Positions 24,166-33,689 are shown, counted from the first letter of the stretch. The stretch is DNA of 64,000 nt from Wenyingzhuangia marina (GCF_900130035.1 NZ_FQXQ01000006.1:1-64000); one strand, 5' to 3'. Numbers and translations are program-made. Notes: a model not told the origin generated them from the sequence alone.

Positions 24166-27100
24166 ATGATTTACAAACTACTTAAAAAACAACTCATTTG
24201 TGGAACTTTTTTCACAAAAAATAAAATAAACTCAGGCTTGAAAAGCCTAAAAATCATGCTGTTTTTTATAGCATTTTACACAAATACTCATGCACAAGAT
24301 ATAGACGTAACTCAAACTTATTTAAATAATGCAGGCTTTGATATTAATTGCAACTATTTAACAGGTGGAAATGAAACTATTTCAATTTCAACACCACCTA
24401 ATACTAATGTGGTTGACGGATGGTCATTAGCTGATGTTGAAGTTAAAGGTTGGGGAGCAGCATCAACTTTTGAGTTTGGTTGGAACGGAAGTTTTAATGG
24501 AGCTTCTCTGCCAGCTACTGACTCTAAAGGGCTGACTGGATCAGGTCAAGGAGCTCTTGGAATTAGTATTGGATTGAGTGGAGACCTTATATACAAACAA
24601 GAAACTACTTTGCCTGCTGGATTATATTCTATAGAGGTTAGTAGTGCTTTTGAAGGAAATAATACTATTGAAGCTAATTTAACAGGTTGGGTTGGAAACA
24701 ATGGAAAATCAGTTTTTTCTGATTACACAAATAGCTCAACATTAGGAACCTGGCACACAACTACTATTCCTTTAAGACTTACCTCTGAAACTACTGGAAA
24801 CATTCAGGTAGGTTCAAGAGCATCAAATTTAAACACCCGTCTTAATGCAAAAATTTTTACTGATTATGTTAAAATTATTAGTCACCCTGTAACAAAGGCT
24901 AATCTTCAAAAATTAGTAGACTCAACTCAAGTAATGATTGCAGATCCTAAGCCAGTACGTGAAGGATCAACAGTCTATGCTGATTTACAAGTAGCCATGA
25001 CAAACGGACAAACTGTTATTGATAACGAAACAGCTACTGTAGAAGCTATTTTAACCAATGAAGATAATTTAAAAATGGCTATTGACGCAGTAAACACTGC
25101 TATTTACAAAGCTAATTTTACTCTATACAACAATCACGTAGCGACTTATTCATCACTAGACAACCTGAGTTTAGAATTAACTGGTAAAGGTCAAGTAACC
25201 CTTACCTCACCAACGAGTCCTATAATTAATGGTGCAATTGACCTAGCCTCTCCAGACATCTGGATTTATTTTCAAAATGTATTACCTTCTGAGGTAGCAA
25301 ATAAGTATTTATCAAATATTACTGTTAATACTCAAGAAGCAATAATAGGTTCTAATATTAGAATAACCAATTATTTAAAAGGAGCTATGGTTATGGCACA
25401 TTCAAACGACTACAAAGCTCTAACTGCATACGGTCAAAAAAATCAGAATGGAACATCCATGGATTTTACTATTAATAAGCATTATAAAAGTAGTGAGCTT
25501 AGTGATATGGAAGATAACATTGAGTCTTTTATATTAAAAAAAGGATACATGGCTACATTTGCTGTAAATCAAGATGGAACAGGAGGTAGTAGAGTTTACA
25601 TTGCAGATGATACTGACGTTGTTATAGATGAAATGCCAGAAGGATTATCAAACAGTATCTCTATGGTAGTAGTAAGACAATGGAGATGGACAACAAAAAA
25701 AGGGTGGAGAGGTAGTCCATCTGGTGCCACTAGATTTAATGCTAGTTCTAGTTATGATTACAACAATGCAGATTACGGTACGCTTGATGTAGAATATGTA
25801 CCAATGAGACACAATCCAAGATGGAATAGCTATGGGAATTTTATGGATAAATTCAGTAGTACACATGCTTTAGGTTACAATGAACCTGATAACTCAGTTG
25901 ATGATGGTTTTAGTACCGTAGCAGATGCCTTAAGAGAATGGCCAAAAATGATGGAGTCTGGACTAAGATTGGGTGCTCCTGGAACTACTGATGGTGGACT
26001 GAATTGGACATACGATTTTATAGATAAATGTGATGCTTTAGGATACAGGGTTGACTTTGTGCCTTGGCATTTTTACAGAGCTAACAATACAGCCCAACAA
26101 TTATATAATCAATTACTAGCAATACACAACAGAACTGGTCGTCCTATATGGATTACTGAGTTTAATAATGGTTGTAATTGGACATATAATGGAAATGAAC
26201 CGACAACGCAAAGAAACGGAGAAGTTATTAAAGAATTTATAGCCATGCTAGAAGATGCTCCTTTTGTAGAAAGATACTATGTATGGGATGGTTGTAATGA
26301 AACCTTGAGAATGACAAACTCTGGTAATGGTGCTTTATATCCAGCAGGTATTGCTTATCGTGATCAAGAATCTACAATGGCTTACACAGAAGACTTCTAT
26401 AATTCTGTAGCAACAAAAACAATTCAAGAAAACGAATCTGGTTTTTGTGGATTAGACGGTAGTATCGATACCAACTACCCTCATACAGGGACAGGGGTTT
26501 CAAATACTACAGACGAAATAGGAAGTGGTATCGACTATAAGCTTAACTTTATGTTTGACGGTACAGAAACTTTAACAATAAGATATGCCTCACCTGTTGA
26601 TTGTACTGCTAATATTTTAATAAATGGCTCTATAGTGGCAGAGGCTCCTCTTCTTACTACAGGTGGGTTTGAAACTTACTCAGAAGTATCTATAAATATT
26701 CCTGTGACTAGTGGAATATCAGATCTTAGAATAGAAGCCAATACCAATGCTGGTATAGGAAATATAGATTACATAACTATAACTGATGGTTATCCTGCAA
26801 GCTGTGAGCCTAACCCATCCTATCCGCTTGTCTTATCTGCTTCAGATGAGGAAGCTGGGAATACAGCAACAAAAATGTTTGATGACAGCACTGCTGATAA
26901 CTCAAGATGGTCTGCTTATGGTTTTCCACAAACAGCAGTAATTGATTATGGTGAAAATAAATCCATTATTGGAACTAGACTTTCAACCTTTCAAAATAGA
27001 GCCTATAAATACACTATTGAATTATCAGACAATTTATATTTTACCAATTCATATGTTGTAGATCGTAGTACAAACACAAGTACCTCACAACCAATCTCTG

Positions 27101-27471
27101 ATGACTTTGATAAAGTAACAGCAAGATATGCTAGGATTACGATAACTGGTGCCTCAGGATATATAGGTGAATGGTCTAGTATTACTGAGTTTAAAATAGT
27201 TGAAGAGGGTGGATTATCAAGTAAAAAAATTACAGATGAAATTAGAATACATCCAAATCCTGTTAGTGATTACTTAAATATTGATTTTGAAAATGATCAT
27301 ATTGGTTACATCGTTAATATTTTTAATCTAACGGGAAAGTTAATAATGGAAACTAGCATACAAAACCAAAACAATAGATTAAATTTAAGTAATTTAAACT
27401 CTGGCGTATACTTGCTAAAAATTACAGACAAAAATCAATCAACAAAAGTTGTAAAAATTATAAAATTATAA
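24166..27471 (+). CDS. T9SS-exported multimodular glycoside hydrolase (Asl1/GH128-like catalytic domain)
   Basis: A 1101-residue secreted enzyme. A signal peptide ends near residue 44 (FYTNTHAQ); an internal Met at 31 is an alternative start. An N-terminal jelly-roll-like domain spans about 45-240, followed by a helical linker. The catalytic (beta/alpha)8 domain of the glyco_hydro_cc type (about 500-760) has the likely acid/base in HALGYNEPD (Glu573) and nucleophile in WITEFNNG (Glu665). A CBM6/35-like domain (about 765-880), an F5/8-type discoidin domain (about 885-1020) and a T9SS type A signal (IHPNPVSDYLNI... to the end) follow. GH128 members act on beta-1,3-glucan, but the substrate here is not certain. 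It appears to be a single-gene transcript ending at a strong hairpin. Confidence 0.85.
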   Translation: MIYKLLKKQLICGTFFTKNKINSGLKSLKIMLFFIAFYTNTHAQDIDVTQTYLNNAGFDINCNYLTGGNETISISTPPNTNVVDGWSLADVEVKGWGAASTFEFGWNGSFNGASLPATDSKGLTGSGQGALGISIGLSGDLIYKQETTLPAGLYSIEVSSAFEGNNTIEANLTGWVGNNGKSVFSDYTNSSTLGTWHTTTIPLRLTSETTGNIQVGSRASNLNTRLNAKIFTDYVKIISHPVTKANLQKLVDSTQVMIADPKPVREGSTVYADLQVAMTNGQTVIDNETATVEAILTNEDNLKMAIDAVNTAIYKANFTLYNNHVATYSSLDNLSLELTGKGQVTLTSPTSPIINGAIDLASPDIWIYFQNVLPSEVANKYLSNITVNTQEAIIGSNIRITNYLKGAMVMAHSNDYKALTAYGQKNQNGTSMDFTINKHYKSSELSDMEDNIESFILKKGYMATFAVNQDGTGGSRVYIADDTDVVIDEMPEGLSNSISMVVVRQWRWTTKKGWRGSPSGATRFNASSSYDYNNADYGTLDVEYVPMRHNPRWNSYGNFMDKFSSTHALGYNEPDNSVDDGFSTVADALREWPKMMESGLRLGAPGTTDGGLNWTYDFIDKCDALGYRVDFVPWHFYRANNTAQQLYNQLLAIHNRTGRPIWITEFNNGCNWTYNGNEPTTQRNGEVIKEFIAMLEDAPFVERYYVWDGCNETLRMTNSGNGALYPAGIAYRDQESTMAYTEDFYNSVATKTIQENESGFCGLDGSIDTNYPHTGTGVSNTTDEIGSGIDYKLNFMFDGTETLTIRYASPVDCTANILINGSIVAEAPLLTTGGFETYSEVSINIPVTSGISDLRIEANTNAGIGNIDYITITDGYPASCEPNPSYPLVLSASDEEAGNTATKMFDDSTADNSRWSAYGFPQTAVIDYGENKSIIGTRLSTFQNRAYKYTIELSDNLYFTNSYVVDRSTNTSTSQPISDDFDKVTARYARITITGASGYIGEWSSITEFKIVEEGGLSSKKITDEIRIHPNPVSDYLNIDFENDHIGYIVNIFNLTGKLIMETSIQNQNNRLNLSNLNSGVYLLKITDKNQSTKVVKIIKL

Positions 27472-27500
27472 TTTTACCTATTTCTAATAATAACACTATA

Positions 27501-27533
27501 AAAGCCCTTAATATTTCACTTTAAGGGCTTTTT
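27501..27533. terminator. Terminator after the GH128-like gene
   Basis: AAAGCCCTTAA pairs with TTAAGGGCTTT around a 9-nt loop and is followed by a T-run, 30 nt after the stop codon. Confidence 0.85.
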
Positions 27534-27590
27534 TTATTTTTAACATAACATCAATAAAAAAACTATCTTGTGTTTGACATAATATTCAAG

Positions 27591-30149
27591 ATGAAAAAAA
27601 TATATTCTATTTTAATTTTAACCGTTCTCTTTTCTTGTAATCTAAAACCTAAAGAAGATGTATTGTTAAAAAATGGTATTTCTATAGACCTAGCCTCTTA
27701 TAGAAAAAAACAAATTTCAAATATTATTTATCACTTAAAGTTTAATATTCCTTTAAAAAGGGAAGAACCTATTGTGTCTGAACTAAAAATTAATTTAGAG
27801 ATAAACGATTTTGAACATCCTTTATATTTGGATTTTAATGAAGATAAATCTCTTCTAAAAAAAGTTTTGGTAAATGGTAATAGTGTTTTAATCAACCATC
27901 AGAAAGAGCACTTAATTATAGATAAAGACTGCCTAAAAAAAGGAGTAAATTTTATCACAATTAAATTTAATGCTGGAGAATTATCTCTGAATAGAAGTGA
28001 TGATTATTTATATACTTTATTGGTTCCTGATAGAGCAAGCACATTATTCCCTTGTTTTGATCAACCAAATCTTAAGGCCAAATACACATTAGACATTACA
28101 ACTCCCAAAGACTGGAAAGTCTTATGTGGATCCCCATTACAATTAAAAGAAAATCAGGGCGATTACACCAGACACTTGTATAATAAAACATCTGACAAAA
28201 TGAGTACCTATTTGTTCTCTTTTGTTACAGGTATATTTAACGAAAGTATTGATGAACTGGGAGCCATGAAAATGAAATTATTATACAGAGAAAATAATAA
28301 AAGTAAAATCAATGCAAGTTTGAATGAGATTTTTAAATTACATCAACAGTCTATTGATTTCTTAGAAGATTATACCCAGCAGAAATTTCCTTTTCAAAAA
28401 ATAGATTTTGTTAGTATTCCGGGGTTTCAATATGGAGGTATGGAACATGTAGGGGCTATTCAATATAGAGAAGCCTCTCTTTTTTTAGATTCAACCGCTA
28501 CACAAAGTCAAAAGTTAAACAGAGCAAAATTAATTGCTCATGAAACTTCACATATGTGGTTTGGTAACTTAGTTACGATGGAATGGTTTAATGACGTTTG
28601 GTTAAAAGAAGTATTTGCCAACTTTATGGCTGATAAAATTGCATCCCCATATTTCCCTAATATCAATCATGACTTACAGTTTATGGTTACCCATTACCCT
28701 AGTGCCTATAGTGAAGATCGAACAAAAGGAACGAATTCAATTCGTCAGAAATTAGACAATTTAAAAAACGCAGGCTCATTATATGGAGCAATTATTTATA
28801 ACAAAGCCCCTATTATGATGCGTCAACTAGAAGCTATTATAGGAAAAGATAAATTTAAAAAGGGAATTAGAAATTACATAAAAACTTATGCTAACGATAA
28901 TGCCAACTGGAATGATTTAGTAGCATTGTTAGATAAAGAAACTAATATTAATTTAAAACAATGGAGTTCTGTATGGGTTAATGAACCTAGCCGACCTATA
29001 ATAACCGATGATATTGAATATTTTGATGATAAAATTACCTCTTTTCAAATTAGTCAGAAAGCTGAAAATGGTAGTAACAATATCTGGCCTCAATCTTTTG
29101 ATATTGGCTTGGTTTATAAAGATTCTGTACACATTACTAACGTTCAATTAAAAGATCAAAATACAAATCTAAATACTCTTATTGGTCTCCCTAAACCAGA
29201 GTCAATTATTTATAATTATAATGGTATTGGCTACGGTATTTTCCCCTTAGAAAATTCAAAATTAAAGATCTCTCACATTAATAATGATATTGCTAGAGGA
29301 TACTCATACATTAATCTATATGAGAACATGTTAAATAACAGCATTTCTCCACAAAAAGCATATAACGAACTTTTAAATGGACTTGAAAGTGAAAAAAATG
29401 AACTTATTATTAGATTGATCACAAATGAAATATCTAGCGTATTTTGGAAATATTTTACTAATGAACAACGAAAAAATATTTTGCCTTTTTTTGAAAAATC
29501 ACTAAGAAATTTATTGCACAAAGATTTAGCCCCTGGAATAAAAAAAACAATATTTAATCTATATAAAAATGTAGCATATTCAGAAAAAGGGAAAAATTAC
29601 TTATATGATATATGGAACAAATCTGAAACTTTGATCAATTTAAATTTAAACGAAGTTGATTATACAAGTATTGCTAGCAAACTAGCCATTTATAAACATG
29701 AAAAAATTGATGAAATTTTAGAAAAAACAAAATCTAACATTACAAATATAGATAGACAAAAAGAGTTTGATTTTATATTACCATCACTATCTAATGATGA
29801 ATCTGTTAGAGATGCTTTTATGAATTCCTTAACCAATCCGGTAAATAGAGAAAAAGAATATTGGACACTAGTGGCCTTAGACAATATACATCACCCACTA
29901 CGACAAAAAACAGCAATAAAACATTTACCCTTATGTTTAAATTTGTTAGAAGAAATATTTTTAACCGGTGATATATTTTTTCCTAAAAGCTGGCTAAACA
30001 GTTCTATAGCTAATTATTCATCGGAAGAAGCATTGCAAATTGTTGAAATATTTTTAAAGGAAAATCCTAATTTAAATCCTGTATTAAAAAACAAACTACT
30101 ACAAGCTACGGATGGATTGTATAGATTTCAAAAAATAAATAATAATTAA
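27591..30149 (+). CDS. M1 family aminopeptidase lipoprotein
   Basis: A zinc aminopeptidase of 852 residues counted from the ATG at 27591, whose signal peptide is MKKIYSILILTVLFSC; the GTG at 27570 would add seven unlikely residues. After the N-terminal beta-domain, the exopeptidase motif GGMEHVGAIQYR is followed by HETSHMWFG (zinc His at 317 and 321, Glu318) and the third ligand Glu in KEVFANF (about 340). The long C-terminal helical domain is HEAT-like. It probably trims peptides in the periplasm or at the cell surface. It lies downstream of a terminator and ends at a hairpin shared with tRNA-fMet, so it is transcribed alone. Confidence 0.93.
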   Translation: MKKIYSILILTVLFSCNLKPKEDVLLKNGISIDLASYRKKQISNIIYHLKFNIPLKREEPIVSELKINLEINDFEHPLYLDFNEDKSLLKKVLVNGNSVLINHQKEHLIIDKDCLKKGVNFITIKFNAGELSLNRSDDYLYTLLVPDRASTLFPCFDQPNLKAKYTLDITTPKDWKVLCGSPLQLKENQGDYTRHLYNKTSDKMSTYLFSFVTGIFNESIDELGAMKMKLLYRENNKSKINASLNEIFKLHQQSIDFLEDYTQQKFPFQKIDFVSIPGFQYGGMEHVGAIQYREASLFLDSTATQSQKLNRAKLIAHETSHMWFGNLVTMEWFNDVWLKEVFANFMADKIASPYFPNINHDLQFMVTHYPSAYSEDRTKGTNSIRQKLDNLKNAGSLYGAIIYNKAPIMMRQLEAIIGKDKFKKGIRNYIKTYANDNANWNDLVALLDKETNINLKQWSSVWVNEPSRPIITDDIEYFDDKITSFQISQKAENGSNNIWPQSFDIGLVYKDSVHITNVQLKDQNTNLNTLIGLPKPESIIYNYNGIGYGIFPLENSKLKISHINNDIARGYSYINLYENMLNNSISPQKAYNELLNGLESEKNELIIRLITNEISSVFWKYFTNEQRKNILPFFEKSLRNLLHKDLAPGIKKTIFNLYKNVAYSEKGKNYLYDIWNKSETLINLNLNEVDYTSIASKLAIYKHEKIDEILEKTKSNITNIDRQKEFDFILPSLSNDESVRDAFMNSLTNPVNREKEYWTLVALDNIHHPLRQKTAIKHLPLCLNLLEEIFLTGDIFFPKSWLNSSIANYSSEEALQIVEIFLKENPNLNPVLKNKLLQATDGLYRFQKINNN

Positions 30150-30154
30150 AAAGA

Positions 30155-30192
30155 AAACACCAAAAATAAATATATTATTTTTGGTGTTTTTA
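30155..30192. terminator. Bidirectional terminator between aminopeptidase and tRNA-fMet
   Basis: AAAACACCAAAAATAA pairs with TTATTTTTGGTGTTTT around a short loop. It sits between the M1 peptidase stop and the 3' end of the tRNA gene. Confidence 0.8.
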
Positions 30193-30193
30193 G

Positions 30194-30266
<73 letters not shown>

Positions 30267-30276
30267 ATTTGGATTG

Positions 30277-30307
30277 CAAAGATAAGGGATATTAATGATT
30301 CTCACAA
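30277..30307 (-). promoter_or_regulatory. Promoter of tRNA-fMet copy 1
   Basis: On the minus strand TTG (30305-30307), 20 nt, TATCTTTG (30277-30284). The tRNA 5' end lies 10 nt downstream. Confidence 0.7.
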
Positions 30308-30744
30308 CTGAAAAACAAAAAAATATTTTGCCTAAAAAAAGTTACCATAGTTAAAATATTATTGCCAAACTCTCAACAAAGTAAAAAACGCTAATTTTTA
30401 GTTAAAATGGAACGCTACACATTTAAGTATTCATTAATCATCGTTACAAAGAAACCATTCAACTTCAAATAAAGTCAATTTACCGAACAATAGAACTTAA
30501 CATATCATCTAAGCATAAATTTGCACTAGTACAAAAAAAACATCAACACTGTTTACAAACACCAAAATTTTTCCTTATACAACTATCAGCTGTAAGACAA
30601 TAAATTATCTCTTTTTTTAATAAAGTAATCTACGAAATATGTCACTTCATCGATATTAAAATTCTGACAACACAAAAACCATATACATTTGTTAATAGTT
30701 ACAAAAAAATTGATTACCTAAATGTATTTTGCAAAAATAAAAAA
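30308..30744. other. 437-nt AT-rich gap before the LytTR regulator
   Basis: No coding region, RNA or strong hairpin is supported. The DNA is rich in A and T runs and has stop codons in every frame. It may hold the promoter of the regulator gene, but no full -33/-7 pair was found. Confidence 0.4.
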
Positions 30745-31452
30745 ATGAAAATTCATAATACAATAATCATAGACGACGATAAATCTACCATTGAAATAAT
30801 GAATAAACTCTGTTCCAAACATTATTTTTTAAAAATAGAGAAATCCTTTACCGAATCTGTAGAAGCATTTGAATATGTAAATAAAAACGATGTTGATTTA
30901 ATTTTTTTAGACATTGAGATGCCGAGTTTAAATGGTCTTGATTTTATAAAAAATGTAAATAAAAACATTAACTACATAATTATTTCATCAAAAAAAGATT
31001 ATGCTTTTAATCTTATAGGAAATCAAAATATAGTAGGCTATATACACAAACCTATAAATGAAGATTCATTTAACAAAAAGGTAGATAGTTATATAAATAG
31101 TTACAGAAACAAAAACACTGTTTTAATACCGCACCAAGACTCGGACTTTATATTTGTTAACTACAATAGAAAAATTGTAAAAATAAATGTTGATGGTATT
31201 CTTTTATTAGAATCTAGGGGAGATTATGTTATCATAAAAACAACGTGTAAAAAAAATTATTTGACAAAAAATACTTTAAAAAATTTCATCGTAAAACTCC
31301 CTGGTTGCTTTATTAGAGTTCATAAATCATACATAATTAACATCAGTAAAATAGATGAAATTGAAAACAATATTATAGTAATGGGCAAAGAACATATTCC
31401 AATAAGCAAAACATATAATAAAATACTTAAACAAAATATAAATACAATTTAA
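30745..31452 (+). CDS. LytTR-family response regulator
   Basis: A 235-residue two-domain regulator. The receiver domain (1-120) has the acidic pair at 10-12 (IIDDDKS), the phospho-acceptor Asp56 in FLDIEMP, the switch Ser81-82 and the conserved Lys102 in HKPINEDSF, so phosphorylation looks intact. The C-terminal LytTR DNA-binding domain (about 132-233) includes ILLLESRGDYVIIKT, LPGCFIRVHKSYIIN and ISKTYNKIL. LytTR proteins often pair with LytS/YehU-type kinases. The only kinase-like gene here is the degenerate one at 32648. It is the first gene of an AT-rich cassette between two tRNA-fMet copies. Confidence 0.92.
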   Translation: MKIHNTIIIDDDKSTIEIMNKLCSKHYFLKIEKSFTESVEAFEYVNKNDVDLIFLDIEMPSLNGLDFIKNVNKNINYIIISSKKDYAFNLIGNQNIVGYIHKPINEDSFNKKVDSYINSYRNKNTVLIPHQDSDFIFVNYNRKIVKINVDGILLLESRGDYVIIKTTCKKNYLTKNTLKNFIVKLPGCFIRVHKSYIINISKIDEIENNIIVMGKEHIPISKTYNKILKQNINTI

Positions 31453-31523
31453 AAGTCTAACCTTTGAGAGTTGTAGAGTTGTTATAGGTTCTCTATCATA
31501 TTTCATATTAGTGTTAGGCTTTT
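31451..31523 (+). terminator. Long-loop hairpin after the LytTR gene
   Basis: AAAAGTCTAAC (31451-31461) pairs with GTTAGGCTTTT (31513-31523) with one G.U, and a T-rich tail follows. The loop of about 50 nt contains a smaller GAGA/TCTC pairing. It may be a terminator or attenuator separating the regulator from the next three genes. Confidence 0.45.
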
Positions 31524-31538
31524 ATTTTTTAAAAAAAC

Positions 31539-32135
31539 ATGAATAAAACAATTATTATTTTACCTCTTGATATTAATACAAATAAAAGAGAACTAAAAAC
31601 TCTAAAACAAATTCTAATTAGCAGCACCGGTGAACTAGTTTTCTCAATTCCGGCACATATTAACCATCCTTTATATAATGATATACAAAAATTACAAATT
31701 AAATATATTGGTAGAATAATAATTCTTCCTCTTTATAAGGAGATCAATACTATTCAAATGAGTATTCATGCACACAAAAGTCTTTTAAAAGAAACAGATG
31801 TACATTATTTTGCTAATTATACTTTTAAAGATTTAAAAAACATTAACATCATGTACAATAACATAGACACAATAAACAACAACCCTCAACTAAAGGTTGT
31901 TTTTTGTGAAAAAGAAACTACAAGAAAAAAATCAAGCTATAAAAAAGTAATACATAAAATATTAAATATTAACATATTTGACTTTAATATATGTAAAAGA
32001 GTAATTTCAAAAGATATTGCAGAATACATATATGAAGACTGTAATTTAAAAAACAAGTATTACTTTAAAATCTATTTTATTAAAAAGCTATATATCTTAT
32101 TAGGTAAAGAAAATTTACCTCTATCAATATATTAA
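31539..32135 (+). CDS. Unknown 198-residue protein, possibly a degenerate glycosyltransferase-2-like fold
   Basis: I do not recognise a family with confidence. The protein is cytoplasmic, basic and has no signal peptide or membrane helix. Parts run parallel to dolichyl-phosphate-type GT2 enzymes: an early strand with PAHINHPLYNDIQKL, a middle block IHAHKSLLKETDVHYFANYTF where GT2 enzymes have the GDxxxxxDADL region, and a late block with FNICKRVISKDIAEYIYED resembling their CGFKxFxRxAA motif. The metal-binding DxD is missing, so catalysis is doubtful. It is followed after 4 nt by a small beta-barrel gene and probably forms an operon with it and the kinase-like gene. Confidence 0.45.
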   Translation: MNKTIIILPLDINTNKRELKTLKQILISSTGELVFSIPAHINHPLYNDIQKLQIKYIGRIIILPLYKEINTIQMSIHAHKSLLKETDVHYFANYTFKDLKNINIMYNNIDTINNNPQLKVVFCEKETTRKKSSYKKVIHKILNINIFDFNICKRVISKDIAEYIYEDCNLKNKYYFKIYFIKKLYILLGKENLPLSIY

Positions 32136-32139
32136 AATA

Positions 32140-32640
32140 ATGAAGCTGTTTGTATTTGTTCTTTTTTTTATGATGACGATAAATAACTATTCACAAAAAA
32201 AAACAAACTTATCTATTTATATAGATCCTAAAATGTTGATTTATGGCCCTTACATGAATGATAAAAAAGGTGCCCTTGATATACTATCTAGATTTTATAT
32301 TTCAAAAAACAAAAATGAATATGGACTTGAACTAGAATATTTTAATCGTATTCATTATTTAGCATCAGGACTGTTTTACAGTCGACAAATTTTAAAAATT
32401 AAAAAAACATATATCTACACAGGTGGTAATATTGGATTCATTTTTAGAACATCAAAATACAACACAAAGACTCCTTCTTTTTCTATTAATTGTAGAATTA
32501 AATACAAATTAACCAACAAACTTAGTATTTCTTTATTAGCAAATTATAAACACCGAAGTGATTTAGTAAAATTATACAACAATAAAAAAATACTATATTT
32601 TAATGGTTATATAGGTCTAAACTACTTAATACATTCCTAG
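32140..32640 (+). CDS. Small predicted outer-membrane beta-barrel protein
   Basis: A 166-residue protein with a signal peptide (MKLFVFVLFFMMTINNYS). The mature part alternates short amphipathic strands with polar turns (for example YGLELEYFNRIHYLASGLFYSRQ, GGNIGFIFRTS, LSISLLANYKHRS, YFNGYIGLNYLIHS). It ends in an aromatic/hydrophobic strand, as expected for an 8-stranded outer-membrane barrel. No specific family is recognised. It lies 4 nt after the preceding gene and 7 nt before the kinase-like gene, so it could be the surface component of the same small system. Confidence 0.55.
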   Translation: MKLFVFVLFFMMTINNYSQKKTNLSIYIDPKMLIYGPYMNDKKGALDILSRFYISKNKNEYGLELEYFNRIHYLASGLFYSRQILKIKKTYIYTGGNIGFIFRTSKYNTKTPSFSINCRIKYKLTNKLSISLLANYKHRSDLVKLYNNKKILYFNGYIGLNYLIHS

Positions 32641-32647
32641 ATAAATT

Positions 32648-33337
32648 ATGATATATAATACTGAAAATATTAATAAAGATAATAATTATTTAAATTTAGA
32701 TTCACAAGATTATAACTATATCTTTTCTCATATATTACGTACACCTTTATATAATTTACATGCTCTAATTAATTGGTTTGAAAAAGACAACGAAGACCTA
32801 CTAGATAATGTTAATCGACATAAATTAAAACTTATTAATGCCTCAATCGAAAGATTAAATTTTATAGTGACAGACATTACAAACTTTTTAAACATTGAGC
32901 AAAATATTGAAAAAAACTACCCTATAAGTTTAGATTACATATTTCAAAAAATTCAAACTAAACTAGAAAAACCATTACGAATTGAAATAAAAATATTGCA
33001 AAAACTCCCTGTTATATATAGCAACAGTCCAGCAATGGAAATCTTGTTTAATCATTTACTCATTAATTCTTTTCAAAATATTAAGAACAACTCTGGAAGT
33101 ATTACAATTGATTATGAAGAAGATGAGAATAATTACAAATTCATATATACGGAAAACTGGAATACTCTTGACAATACATTTCATGACATTTTAGCTTTTA
33201 AATCATATTACGTCCCCTCTAATAATTATCATTTATCAATAATTAAAAAAATTATAGAAAGTCTACACGGAGATATAAAATTTTACAAAATATTAAACAA
33301 GGGAATTAAAATAGATTTTACAATTCCAAGATACTAA
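32648..33337 (+). CDS. Degenerate histidine kinase-like protein
   Basis: A 229-residue cytoplasmic protein with no sensor or membrane part. A HisKA-type dimerisation domain is recognisable: the H-box reads FSHILRTPL with His28 intact. The ATPase domain keeps the N-box Asn (about 140, in FNHLLINS) and a G2-like segment NYHLSIIKKIIESLHGD. However, the G1 box is YTENWNTLDN instead of DNGxGI, and G2 has lost its glycines. ATP binding is probably impaired, so it may act as a phosphatase, scaffold or phospho-relay for the LytTR regulator. It is the last gene of the three-gene run starting at 31539. Confidence 0.75.
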   Translation: MIYNTENINKDNNYLNLDSQDYNYIFSHILRTPLYNLHALINWFEKDNEDLLDNVNRHKLKLINASIERLNFIVTDITNFLNIEQNIEKNYPISLDYIFQKIQTKLEKPLRIEIKILQKLPVIYSNSPAMEILFNHLLINSFQNIKNNSGSITIDYEEDENNYKFIYTENWNTLDNTFHDILAFKSYYVPSNNYHLSIIKKIIESLHGDIKFYKILNKGIKIDFTIPRY

Positions 33338-33516
33338 TTAACGGTACAAATCTTTAGTATCATTTTAGGTAAATCAAATTCGAAAATCTATTTTCCTTTA
33401 ATAAACGATTAGAAAAAGCCATTCATCTTCTAAAAAAAACCTTTTACCGAAAAAAAAAAAATGTCATGTATGCTTAACTATATATTTGATGATATAATCG
33501 TTAAAAATCTAAAAAC

Positions 33517-33600
33517 ATGTCTTGGTTAAAAACAATCACCTGGATATCAATCACTTTAACAACAGTGTTGATTTGGTATAGTATTATTCTTTATTATTAA
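33517..33600 (+). CDS. 27-residue predicted membrane peptide
   Basis: ATG at 33517 opens a 27-codon frame beginning MSWLKTITWIS and ending SIILYY. A short polar/aromatic start is followed by a single transmembrane helix ending in aromatic residues. A TATATTTG -7 element lies at 33481-33488, giving a short leader, though no clear TTTG at -33 was seen. Because such short frames arise by chance in AT-rich DNA, this is tentative. The strong terminator at 33655 could end its transcript. No function is known. Confidence 0.4.
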   Translation: MSWLKTITWISITLTTVLIWYSIILYY

Positions 33601-33654
33601 GATCGTTCATTATAATTTTTAAAAACTAAAACATTTTAATAATATTTTTTCAAA

Positions 33655-33689
33655 TAAAAAAGGCTTCACATTTCTGTGAAGCCTTTTTT
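33655..33689. terminator. Terminator before tRNA-fMet copy 2
   Basis: AAAAAAGGCTTCACA pairs with TGTGAAGCCTTTTTT around a 4-nt loop. It is the strongest hairpin in this part and can serve the cassette on the left and the tRNA on the right. Confidence 0.85.
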
